This document shows positions 12,475-23,800 of a stretch of DNA of 64,000 nt, in pieces (the first letter of the stretch is position 1; the number at the start of each line of letters is the position of its first letter). A program made the translations under genes and the position numbers. The DNA is from Corbicula japonica. Lineage: Eukaryota > Mollusca > Bivalvia > Venerida > Cyrenidae. The stretch spans positions 186,001 through 250,000 of the forward strand of contig JAZAYU010000264.1 of NCBI GenBank assembly GCA_038501625.1, given 5' to 3'. Under the pieces are notes generated by a model. That model saw only the letters and a program-made list of their open reading frames with translations. It was not told the origin of the DNA and did not search any database.

Positions 12475-12690
12475 TTAAATAACCGTTTTTGACTCTTTCA
12501 TTTTATATTTGTTCTTTAATTTATTTGCTTCTTTCAAACCCAAAATGTTGCATCGTGCCCCACTGTCAATTTCAACAGTTAAAAATTCGCCTCCAATATT
12601 CAAATCCGCGGTCCATTCTTCATGGTCTTCTCCGTCAATTGTTGTTTTGAATACGTCTTTTGTTGAACATTGTTCAAACAGTTCACACAT
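12475..12690 (-). pseudogene. Retroviral-type aspartic protease remnant
   Basis: This 71-codon minus-strand frame contains V-E-I-D-S-G-A-R-C-N-I, the D-[ST]-G-A active-site signature of retropepsins. It lies between the gag zinc knuckles and reverse transcriptase, as expected for a Ty3/gypsy gag-pol. It overlaps the end of another gag-frame fragment (12971-12600), so a frameshift separates it from gag. Confidence 0.7.
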
Positions 12691-12720
12691 GTCATTTTCG
12701 TTTTCAACATAATGAACATG

Positions 12721-13622
12721 CTACAAGTTCCTCTTTCTGTTACGATTTTGATGACCACTGTTCTTTCCTCGTTGATCTCGTCTTTGGCCATGTTTGTTGT
12801 GATCTCTTCTTTGGCCTTGTTCGTTTTGATCTCTGTGTCTGCTTTGTTGCTGCTGTGGAGCACTATGACACTTTTTGGATTTCGCATAATGCCCCTTTTT
12901 GTGGCACACATTGCATGACCTCTGGTATGCTGTACAACCTCCCTTGTCGTGTGATTTGCAGCAATAGTCACAGTTTATAGTTCGATTTGATGCTTTACCA
13001 TGATTTTGAATGTTAACACGGTTGACCGGTGTTGTTTCCTGCAACGATTTCAGATGAACAGCTGTGAGTTCCACTTGCCTGCATATCTGGATAACTTTTT
13101 CTAATGTTAACTCTGCTGTTGGTATTTCCATTAATTTCTCAGAACACTTGGAATCTCCAACTCCGTTGATAATCATGTTACATATCAGGCTTTCTTTTTG
13201 GTCGCATATTGGCAATACTCTGCCTTACGCTTCAAGTTGGCAATATAGTCCATGATCAGCAATGTGCCTCTTCTTGTGTTCAAGAACTCTTGTCTTTTAA
13301 TGTTTCTGTATGTGTGAACACCGAAATGTGCATCAAATTTTTCAAGCACTGTCTCTAAATTGCACTTATCTTCCACCAGACTTCCTTCTCTTCCTTCTTC
13401 TCCTTCAACCGCTTCTCTCCAGGTGAACGAATTGTAGATTTTAATCGAGTCATGCCCCATGTTTGCAAGTAGAACTCCAACCTTTCTGCGACCTGGCTTG
13501 TTGTGCAAACCTAACACATCCAAATGCACCAAGTAGTCACGCTTGTACATTTCCCATTCTGGAGCGCCCGATTCGCTCACATTAAACTCGGATAAATTCC
13601 TTATCCCCGAAGATTGTGCCAT
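12721..13622 (-). pseudogene. Retrotransposon gag remnant with zinc knuckles
   Basis: Two overlapping minus-strand frames, 13622-13185 and 13215-12721, together form a gag-like protein. The first starts with ATG about 105 bp inside the 5' LTR. It has the charged, helix-rich character of a Ty3/gypsy capsid, with an R-Q-E-F-L-N-T-R-R-G-T motif near its end. The second carries two Cys/His clusters: the first has the spacing C-x2-C-x3-H-x4-C, and the second C-x2-C-x4-H has an off-spaced last cysteine. A Q- and R-rich tail follows. The frame breaks near 13190-13200 in an A-rich stretch. I read this as decay rather than programmed frameshifting, because other breaks follow. Confidence 0.75.
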
Positions 13623-13727
13623 AATTCCTGAGAATGTTCATAAAACAAATGTCCATTAACACTTTTGCAACAATTTCTTTACTTGGCAATAGTTTATTCA
13701 CTTGATGTAGGCAGATTTCTGAAACTA

Positions 13728-13847
13728 TGTAATAAATAGAGAACTATTACGCCATGATGGTTTACCGGAAGTCCCTTTTCTGAAAAGGTATAACTAAAAT
13801 ACTGAAAGTGTATAAAAGTAATGCAATGTACGTGACAATATATTACA
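13728..13847 (-). repeat. 5' LTR of the antisense retrotransposon
   Basis: This 120-bp repeat matches 2900-3026 over nearly its whole length, including the shared block GTCCCTTTTCTGAAAAGGTA. It begins TG and ends CA on the minus strand and is followed outside by the CATCA duplication. Gag starts about 105 bp further in. The LTR is very short for the class. Confidence 0.8.
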
Positions 13848-14376
13848 CATCAGTCAATGGAGTAGCAGATAAAGGCAATGTATAGAGAGTATTGAGAAAA
13901 ACATGTTTTACACCGGTAAATGTTAAAATTACCAAAAACTATCAAAACATTTTACTTGATTTAGCAATAAAATTTATAAATTGTAGCTTGTCATAAAAAT
14001 TATCTAATGCCTGCATTAAAATGTAAAATTTTCTTATTCTTTATTAACTTTACAGACAAACCCAATGCCAATTTTTGGTGTCATTTAGTTTAACATATGC
14101 AGTAACTGTCTACTGGAAAGTTTGTTGATTTCAGAAAACATTTTAAAATATGACTAATTTAATGCATGACCAATTGTACAGAAATTATTCCGAAATTGTT
14201 TAGACACTAATTTTGAAATGGTCAATACTAAATATGGCTACGCACTTTAACTTTACTTTAAAACTACTTGAGATTTCAGTTTTAAATTTAAAATATAATT
14301 ATATATATTCACCATGCTAATCTACATCGTTGCCAACAAGACCAATTACTCTGCTACAAAAATACTGTTCTGACAA

Positions 14377-14725
14377 CAGGGCTTTTTCAGGGGTATTTGG
14401 GAAAAAGGCCCCTGCACAAATTGGGAATTTTTTTAACGGTATACACTGGCTTTACACGGGTTGCATACATAGATTCAAGAAATGTTGGTTTCACAGATCA
14501 CTGATCAAAAGTAAACAAACTAATTTTGTAATTTAAAAAGTCCCTTGATTATATGGATTCTCTTTTTTGTTTCTATTTTATAGGCAAAATAGTTATTTCT
14601 GTTGAAATGGGAATTTTTTTCTTGAAATTGGGAATCTTTTTCTTGCAATTGGGAAAAATGGTCCCTATTTGGCATTGGGAATGGGGCCCATTATCGGCCC
14701 CGTGAGACTAGCTGAAAAAGCCAAG
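14377..14725. mobile_element. Small hAT-like MITE upstream of UBA2 exon 2
   Basis: The left end CAGGGCTTTTTCAG and the right end read in reverse CTTGGCTTTTTCAG are inverted copies. GACAA lies directly outside both ends (14372-14376 and 14726-14730), a probable partial target duplication. The inside has GGGAATTTTT-type repeats and no coding capacity. It lies about 80 bp before the exon 2 acceptor. Confidence 0.6.
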
Positions 14726-14806
14726 GACAACTTATGCCCCCTTTTCACATTATGGTGAATAACATATCTATGGAGTTAAGGGTTAAATTTTTTTTGTATA
14801 TTTCAG

Positions 14807-14890
14807 ATTGATTTAGATACTATTGATGTGAGTAACTTGAACAGACAATTCCTCTTCAGAAAAGAACATGTGGGAAAATCAAAGGCACAG
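14807..14890 (+). CDS. UBA2: UBA2 coding exon 2
   Basis: 84 nt, 28 codons, phase 0 at both ends. It is bounded by TTTCAG and GTAATA. It encodes [16 protein letters not shown], the ThiF/E1 adenylation block that contacts ATP and magnesium, and ends K-S-K-A-Q as in vertebrate UBA2. Confidence 0.97.
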
Positions 14891-17800
14891 GTAATATCAA
14901 TATCGTCTACAACTAAAAGAGATGTGTTGGGAGAAAAAGGTTTCTTCAATAGATTGATGTTATTCTTTGAAATGACATAAAGACAAAAGTTGAGCAGAAG
15001 AAGACATTGATTAGTATGCATTTTGCAATAAAATTCAAAAAATAACATTATATTGTCAAAATGTTTAACGAGATCACCAGTGCTATTATTTATGTAAAAC
15101 AATAGATAATTGCAAGTTATTTCAAAATATAGTAAAAACTAAAATAAATGTTAATGAATATGTCAGCCAATCAGATGCTTGAGATTTGAAACAGGTCTCC
15201 AATCTAAGTTTTATGATTTTTGGCCCTGCTGTAAATTACAAGTCTGGCATACACATATGCAGCAGCCTTATGCAGTCAAAATAAACCTGCATGCATGCCA
15301 TTTGGACTTTAGTGCACATCACCATTGCAGGATGTGACATTGCTAAATTATGTCACATGTTACAGTGTCAGAAACTTTATATTTTAAGTGGAATATTTGT
15401 TATTTAATTTGAAGCTTTAAGCAAGAACCTGAATTTTTAATGCCCCCACCATATTATACTTTTTGGGTAGTGGGGGAGCATTAAGCGGCACACCTGTATG
15501 TGTGTGTTTTTCAATATTTTACTTACATATTGCAATTTATTAAAATATATTGCAATTATTTACCGTCATTGTTCGAATATGAGCCGCACTCATGTATAAG
15601 TTGCACTGCCCCCCCAAACCTGATGGAACAGATGAAAATGGCTTAGTGAAGTGTATAAGCAGCCAAACCTGTGTATTAGCCGCACCCGTAACTTTTTTAC
15701 CGCCGAATTCTGGGAAAAAAGTGCAGATTATATTCAAACAATGACGGTATTACTGATAACATTCAGAAACATTGTACAAGGTCAACTGTATTGTCAGTAA
15801 CAAAAAGTTCTCATCTTTTCATTCATTCAATCAATGCTAATGTATTTAGTGTTATTTTAAAATCCAGACATTGCTGTTTGCAAATATGTTAATATTTGAT
15901 AATTGTTGTTTTAAGGTCAGTTATCATTTGGAGTAAAACTCAGCCCACTAAAGAAGTTAGAGAGAAAAAAGAATGAAATTAAATTCCAAGTACCATTTTA
16001 CCCAGTGTTTGTGAAAATGTAAAGTTTTAAAATTCGAATTTTTTAAGGTTGAACATTTCATGCAGTAAAACTATGTTCAAAAGTAAAAGTACATGTATGT
16101 CCAAAGAAAAATAGAGGGAAAAAAAGAAAGAAATTGATTTCCAAATTCAGATGATAGAAACATCATATGAACCAGTGCAGACTTGTTTAAAATGGTATAA
16201 CCAGTATATGCAGGGCTCTCACTAGAGGTAGACTTGGGAGAAGTGGTCTCCCAAAGTGATCAGACTTCTCCCTTTTTTGAGCTATGGGAGAAGTCATTTT
16301 GTAAAGACTATAAAAAGAAAGAATGCTGTCAACTGCAAACTTCTCCATAATTTGGTAAAACTATGACAAAACTTCTCCCTGATTTGCAAGTCTAGTGAGA
16401 GCCCTGTATATGGTGTCATTTCTTTCTATTTCTTATTGCTTAGTTTTTGTCAGGATTTACACTGTTTGCTATTAAATTTTGATATACATATTAGTTTATT
16501 TCTGACCAAAAAGTGAACAGTACAGATGTGGATTAGACAGTGAGGAAGATTTCATACATGCATCAACTGAATTCTTTATGTAAAAGTGAATTCTGTCATG
16601 TTTAGGTGGCCAAGGAGAGTGCTTTGCGGTTCAACCCAGACGCAAAGATTGTGGCATACCATGACAGTGTTATGAGTGCAGATTATGGCATTGACTTCTT
16701 CCAGAAGTTTGACGTGGTGATGAATGCTCTTGATAACCGAGGTAAATCAATAGTTATGTGGTGGTTTTATTACCTTTCAAAATGAAAATGGTTATATAAA
16801 TCAGATGAAGAGTCTGGGTTCAAGATTGCGATATGTCTGTTATCCCATGGGTGTCCGGTGTTGATCTAGATCTGCTGGCTTAACCCTTCACTACATAGAT
16901 ACACATTTATTGTGTGGGTGAACATTGTGATCCTGATCAGCCAGAACATCTGTGCCATTTGTGCCCAAGGTTATAAAGCTGAGCATGGAAACCAGTCTCA
17001 AATCTCAAGCATCTGATTGGCTGAAATGGCGATAAGTCGCCATTTCAGCCAATCAGATGCTTGAGATTTGAGACTGGTTTCCAATCTCAGCTTTATAACC
17101 TTCAGGCCTGATCATGGTCTACACTTTTATATTCATTAGGTTGTTTGTGACAAGAATTGATTAGTGTCGATCCATGTCAGATGGCACAGAGGTACCAGCT
17201 GATCTGGATCTACACTTGTCAAACAGGCAATAAAACTTGTATATAAGGTGTAATATTGTTTGTGTATTGTGCCCAAGGTTATAAAGCTGAGCATGGAAAC
17301 CAGTCTCAAATCTCAAGCATCTGATTGAATGAAATGGCGACTGGTTTCCAATCTCAGCTTTATAACCTTCAGCCTTGGTCTTGAGTTATTCACAAGTGGG
17401 AATATATTAATAAGACAATAAAGTCAAAGAACACAAGCATGTTTTCTCTATGATGTTTAATATGCTTGTACATGTATCTGACATGCTGTGCGGAATCAGC
17501 CACACATGTGCAATTTAAATAGTATAGTTTTATTCAAACATGTTACATAAAGGGATTAAGGTTAACAAAATGACAGCTGTTTCAATTTCAGAATGATCAG
17601 GGTTATGTGGTCAATGTCACAGGCATTAATGAGATCACTGTTAAGTTACTATTTACAACACTGCATTTATTATGCTTCATGAAAAAAAAACTTGTTCACA
17701 AAACTGCTGTTTCTTAATGATGGAAATGTCTAAAAAATAATTATGACTGTATGCCAGCATTATTTTCCTCTTAACAGTAAAAAGGTGTGTTAAACAAATC

Positions 17801-20800
17801 CAGTAATCTGCAGTAAGTGTCTAAAGTGTACATCCGACTTATGCAATACCTACAAAAATTAAATATTGTTTGAAAACACTGAAGTAAATCCAGAACGTGT
17901 TCATCTGCTTAAACCTTTCCTCCATAAATATGCATTATTATGCATGTGAGACCAGTGTAGATCAAAAAGAATCAAAAAGCAAACAGTGCAGATCCTGATC
18001 AGACAGCATGGATGTGCGACCAGTGTAGATCAAAAAGAATCAAAAAGCAAAAAGTGCAGATCCTGATCAGACAGGATGGATATGCTGGCTGATCTGGATC
18101 TATACTGTTCGCTCATGCAATAAAGGTGTGTCTATGGAGGAAAGGTATAATAACTAGACAACAATTTGATATACAGTCTAAGATTTGGTATGGAGGTTAG
18201 TTGTCAGAAGTAGATGACCCATATTGACTTTGAGGTCAGTAGGTCAAAGGTCACGGTAAATAAAATTACAGTGGAATACTATCCATATGTGGGTGGGGGG
18301 ATTCATGTTTTACAAAATCTCTTGTTTTGTTTTTCACTCTTAGTGCAAAACTGTGAAATAATGTGATTGTGACCTTTTTTATACTGAATAAATTTTTTCT
18401 CTCCAAATTTGGTGTTTGTTTCAAGACTATAGTAGTCTTGTGTTGCTTACAATGCATAAGTGATGATGGTAGTGTCATTGTTTTGATGGGGCCAAATGTT
18501 GGGGGATTGTTCTTGATTGACACAATAGGAAGCAGTGAAATGGGTTCCTGGGTGTGTCAGCTGTAGACGCACTGTTAGTGACAAACCAATTCTCTATGAT
18601 GTTTAACCCTTTCCTTGATATATACGCATTTTTACGCATGTGCGACCAGTGTAGATCCAGATCAGCCGGCACATCCGTGCTGTCTGATCAGGATCTGCAC
18701 TGGTTGCATTTTGGTCAGAAACAACCTAATGAATCAAAAAGCGTACAGTTTAGATCCTGATCAGACGGCACGGATGTGCCGGCTGATCTGGATCTAAACT
18801 GTTCGCTCTAGCAATAAAGGTGTATCTATACAGGAAAGGGTTAACTTCAACTTATTTTCTATTTCAGCTGCAAGGAACCATGTTAATCGAATGTGTCTGG
18901 CTGCAGACAGGCCTCTGATAGAAAGTGGCTCAGCAGGCTACCTCGGTCAGGTCACTGTTATCAAAAAGGTAACTGCTTGCTAACAATACTATATTGTGAA
19001 ATGTTCTATCAACTTACAACATACTTGATTTACATACTACTCAAAATTTGATAAAGCCACTTTTGTATAATGAAATGATTGTTGATAAGGTTTACAGTTT
19101 TAGCAGTTTATAATACTTAAAAAAAAAATTATCGTTTTCCGGTATTTGGAAAAAACTAGGGATGGGATCGAATACCAAAATCCCTATTCGAATATTCGCC
19201 GGACATATTAGAATATATTCGAATATTCGAATTTTATTCGACTTTTACCTGAGTTTAGATAGAATGTCCAGAAACTTAATGTGTCCGAACTTTCTTAATA
19301 TCCGAAATATGTCACATTTGATAATTGTTATCGTATCAGTGTTTGCTGTTCATTCCTGTTTAATATCTTAATATGTACGACTTGAGTAAAGAAGTTTGAA
19401 TCAAAACTAGTATTGTTTTTTGTTATTCACGGATAGCATATTATACTGAAGAATAGACTCTGACACTGACAGTCCGAGATGCATTCTAAATTTAGATCAG
19501 CACGAACGCTTAAGAAGACTGTGTACTATTTTATGGAATGACATAGCTCAGACCGAAAACCAAATTAAACAGACATTGAAACACTTGATTGGATATTTCA
19601 ACACAGGTGATTTATAATTGTCGCATTTCATTTACTAATTTTTTCCCATAAAAGACAGATGAAAATATCGATAATCTATACCGTGATCGCAAGAAAAACA
19701 AACTGTCAACTTGCCAATTAGCACCGCGGGTGACAATAAACAGGCTTTAATCCATCGCCCTAGTAAGCAAGCAGTCCAATAATGAGGGCCTATACAACAC
19801 CACCTGCTGTGACACTTTGTTTTTATAACAATTAAGTACACCTGCAATTTTGGTTGATGCGACAATTAGGCAGAGAAAAAGATGTTTACCCCCTGCTAAA
19901 CCTTGAGAACAAAAGATCAATTAATGTTCGTGTAATTTATTGAAAGGGCTGTATTTATCTACTTGTAAGTGGTCTATGGGCCTGTATTGACGCATTTTAT
20001 TACGGACAACTCCAGTATTTTTAATTTAACATTCTTTTTGAATGAGAGCACACTTATATTAAAAATCTCGAATATTCGAATCCTAAAATCTCATTCGAAT
20101 ATTCGTTGTCAAACCGAATATTCGAATATTCGGCCCCATCCCTAGAAAAAACCTATGTCATGGGAGTTGAATTATTGTACTGAAACACGAATGTAAAATA
20201 ATCTCAGCAGGAAAACTTACAGACTACAAAAGTGGTCCATATCAAATTTTGAGTAATACGAGCAAGTTTGCTGACTGCTTCCAGGTTTGAAACCAGTCCT
20301 GGCATCAAGTGTTGATTGTAGAAACTGCAGCAGAATTTCTTCCCTGGTGGGATTCGAACCTGCAAACTCAGGATCTGGAGTCCAACACTCTACCCCTAGA
20401 CCATTGTTCCTCCGTAAAATCACTTTATCTTAATTGATAATGTTTACATGGCAATTATTTACTTAATCCTTTACTCCACAGATGAAGCTTTTAGCCTATG
20501 TGCAGTCAGTGTAGATCCAGATCAGATTGGTCATCCATGCAATCTGATCAGGATCTACACTAAGACTCTTCTTTGTCAGAAACACCTAATTTTTCTAGAA
20601 GTGAACAGACCTCAATGCAGGCTGATTTGGATCTACACTGCTCACTAATGGGATATTATATAGTTATTTGGTTTCTCGACAGGGAATTTGAGGATATATT
20701 GCCGGTCTGGATGTCATATTTCCCGAGCCGCAGGCGAGGGATAATATGACACCCAGACCGGCAATATTTCCTCACATATCCTTTCAAGGAACCAAATAAT

Positions 20801-23800
20801 TGTTTTATTATACTGCAAAGACTTTTTCAGACAAAAATAATTAGAAAACATTGATTTTTCATTTATTTCGCATATTTAATGCCGAACGGCTTAATTCCCC
20901 GCTGAGAACCTCAATAATTACATGTCTGACGTCATTAATTTACCTGCATGACGTCACTAATATAGAAATTGAATGGAATATCGGTTTGATATTTATTTAC
21001 ACAATTTGAGAATAATCTGATCGTTTTCAACGTTAAAAACATAACACAAATATTTTCTGTAACAATTTTAGTAATCCCTAAGCATACCGCTTTTTAATTT
21101 ACAAGATCGGCTTCAAATTATGCATTTTTACGGAAATTCAAAACAAAATGGCGGACGAAAAGAAAAGGTGGGAGGCCAGAGACGGCAAATTATCCAATCA
21201 AATTCAAGCAAATTTCTTTGCAGTATAATAAAAGCCTTTACTCCATATTTACATGTTTCTATGCATGTGCGGCCAGTTTATATCAAGATCAGTCAGCACC
21301 ATCAGTGCTGTCTGATCAGGATCTTCACTGTTCGCTTTTTGGTCAGAAATAACCTAATAAATCGAAAAGCAAACAGTGCAGACATCTGACCAGACAGAAC
21401 ATAAAAGGTACCAGTGTAAATGGAGGAAAGGGTTAAACCACAAAGCTAACAACAATAAAAACTCAAGCATGGTTCAATATTTACCGGTGTCAGCTGTTTG
21501 CAAATCCTCCATATGGGTTTCCAAACTCATGATTTTAAAACTTTTAATTTATATTTCATAATTTGTTTCCACCTTGACAAAGACAATGATGCTCTGTGTC
21601 AAGGTCAGGTTTCAAAAAAGGGGGACCCAGAAGCCACAATTTAACCCTTTTACTACATAAATACCACTTATTGCTTGGGTGAACAGTGTAGATCCAGATC
21701 AGCTGATTTTAAATAATGAATTTTAAATACTCGCTTTTTTGACAGTTTATATAATTTTGATATCTTAAATGGATTTAATAATGGAGTTGACCTCAATATT
21801 AAATAAAAGTTGATGGTTAGGGTAGATTTGGAAGTAAATCTGAATGCTCAAATCTCTGGGTAGAGGAATGAGTTGTTTTAAGGAGAAGGCACTGCTTTAT
21901 AATTTGTTTCACAAAAAGTATACTGTTAATTGAAAATAAATTAAATGATTTCAGGGTGTAACAGAATGTTATGAATGTATACCGAAGCCTCCCCAGAAGA
22001 CATTTCCAGGTTGTACCATTAGAAACACACCGTCTGAACCGATACACTGTGTTGTCTGGGCTAAACATCTCTTCAAGTAAGTATATCATTGTATGTGTAT
22101 TTAGATTTATTTATCCTCGATAGTGGAAGATCATCTGAGAGATGGCTCCAGAAGAGTTTTAGTCATTTTAGGTTTTGGGAGCATGGTGCAAGATGCAGAG
22201 TACTCTTCAATTATAAAAATCATTCTTTAAAGTGCCGGTCTATAGCACAACTATACTGGACCTCATTTTACAACCTTTTTTACATGGAGAATATTTTCTT
22301 TCATTTTATAAGACAAACAAACATTTACTCATTCCTAAATAAACTCTAGAACAAGTACTTTCATAAAAGTCATTAAGACACTCATGTTTTTTTATAAACT
22401 ATTAATTTGTTTAAATTAAACTTTGGTTGAGTTCACCTGCATTTTCTTAAGTGAGCAATGAAAGTCTTCTTAGGTTTCCAAAGATTTCAGTAACTTTTGA
22501 AAAACTTGGGTTATCTAGTCCCAACTGAGAATTTTCAAGGGCTCATAATCAGATCATCCCAAGTCATTTCTTGTTTTACTACTTATAAAATTGCTTCATT
22601 TAATTTATTTTCAAGTGTTAAGTAAGTGTTTATTTGATATTTAAAATAAAAAAGGCAATATTTTTATTCTTGCAAAATTTGACCACTCTTAAATTCTCCT
22701 GCATCAAAATGATGCAAAGCTTCAAACCAGGTGGAGTCAGATGTGGAAATTTCAAATTTGCTTTCATCAAAATGCAAGATTTCGCATCTATTGAAGTTCT
22801 GGGTTACAGTAAAACCCTACTACAAAGACCACCTTTTGGACATAAATAGTGGAGTTGTCTTTGTTTTTGGTGACAATAGGTAAAACCTTTATATAGGGAC
22901 ATTAAAAAAGTTGTCATAAGGGCAAGGTGTTCTTTATAAGGGGTTTCGGTGTATTGTTTGATGGAACTGTGACCAGTGTTTGACTGCTTAAACTAGGTTT
23001 GTTTCAAATTGTTCAGCTCTCTCTTTCAAATTGGTCATTTAAAAATGAAAAAGTACAATTTGCTGTAATGCTTACCACCCTTGATTGAGGTTTAAAAAAT
23101 GACTGTTTCAGTCAGTTGTTTGGTGAAGAAGATCCAGATCAAGATGTATCCCCCGACACAGAAGATCCAGAGCTCACAGGTTTGTTTTCTTGAAGGTTTA
23201 TAGGGACCTATACTTTTAATTCTTTACTCTATTGGATATAGCTAATGTCCCATGGGTGACCAGTGTAGATTCAGATCAGCCTACACATATGGCCATTCTG
23301 ATCAAGACTTGCACTGTTTGCTTCTTGGTAAACCTAGTGAATCTTAAAGTGACAGATGTAGATCCATTTCAGAATACATAGATGTGCAGGCTGATCTGGA
23401 TCAACATCGGTCCTACATGGTTTATTAGTCATATCCTAGTGTTGTATCTATAGCGTAATAGAGGGGTGCGGCGCCCCACCCTTTTTGAAGAGCGCCCCTC
23501 TTCCCTAAATCTCAAACACTCTGCCCCTTTCCCCATAAACACCCTTTTGTCTTCAATAATTAATGTCAACCACCACAAATTCAGCCTTTGTTTATTCAAT
23601 GCCTGTGTTTTCCCAAGTTACCTTGTGTAATTAACAGAAACTCAGCGATGCGTGTATACGTACCTACAGCGACCGTCTGAAACCAAATCCCAGACATGTC
23701 ATTAATTGATGAAAGGACAAGTGGCAAATACACAGAAACCCATTGTCAAAAATCTTGTTAGTCATAAACAGCGGATTAGCCTCATCAACAGCATGTGCCC

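Larger units (their letters stand above)
2900..13847 (-). mobile_element. Decayed Ty3/gypsy-type LTR retrotransposon with nested insertions
   Basis: The element runs right to left. Two related repeats of 127 and 120 bp, each beginning TGTAATA and ending TATTACA, lie at 2900-3026 and 13728-13847. The five bases outside each are identical: CATCA at 2895-2899 and at 13848-13852, a target-site duplication. A purine-rich tract abuts the left LTR on the minus strand. Between the LTRs, minus-strand fragments encode gag with zinc knuckles, an aspartic protease, reverse transcriptase, RNase H and part of an integrase, the order typical of Ty3/gypsy elements. The reading frame is broken by frameshifts, a 1.4-kb insertion inside pol and a deletion in the integrase, and the 3' half is filled by unrelated repeats. 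It is therefore an inactive fossil. If UBA2 exon 1 lies upstream of the window, this element sits antisense in intron 1. No clear tRNA primer-binding site was recognised next to the 5' LTR. Confidence 0.85.

Noticed and set aside
13185..13215. Programmed frameshift between gag fragments
   Set aside because: Other frame breaks, deletions and a lost catalytic residue show general decay, so a random indel is simpler.
18554..18797. Frames encoding [14 protein letters not shown] peptides
   Set aside because: They are translations of the GATCAG MITE; the same peptide occurs at 63563 and other MITE copies.
20345..20417. A functional tRNA-Trp gene on the minus strand
   Set aside because: A-box, anticodon loop and B box are present, but the acceptor stem halves do not pair, and a SINE-like body follows.
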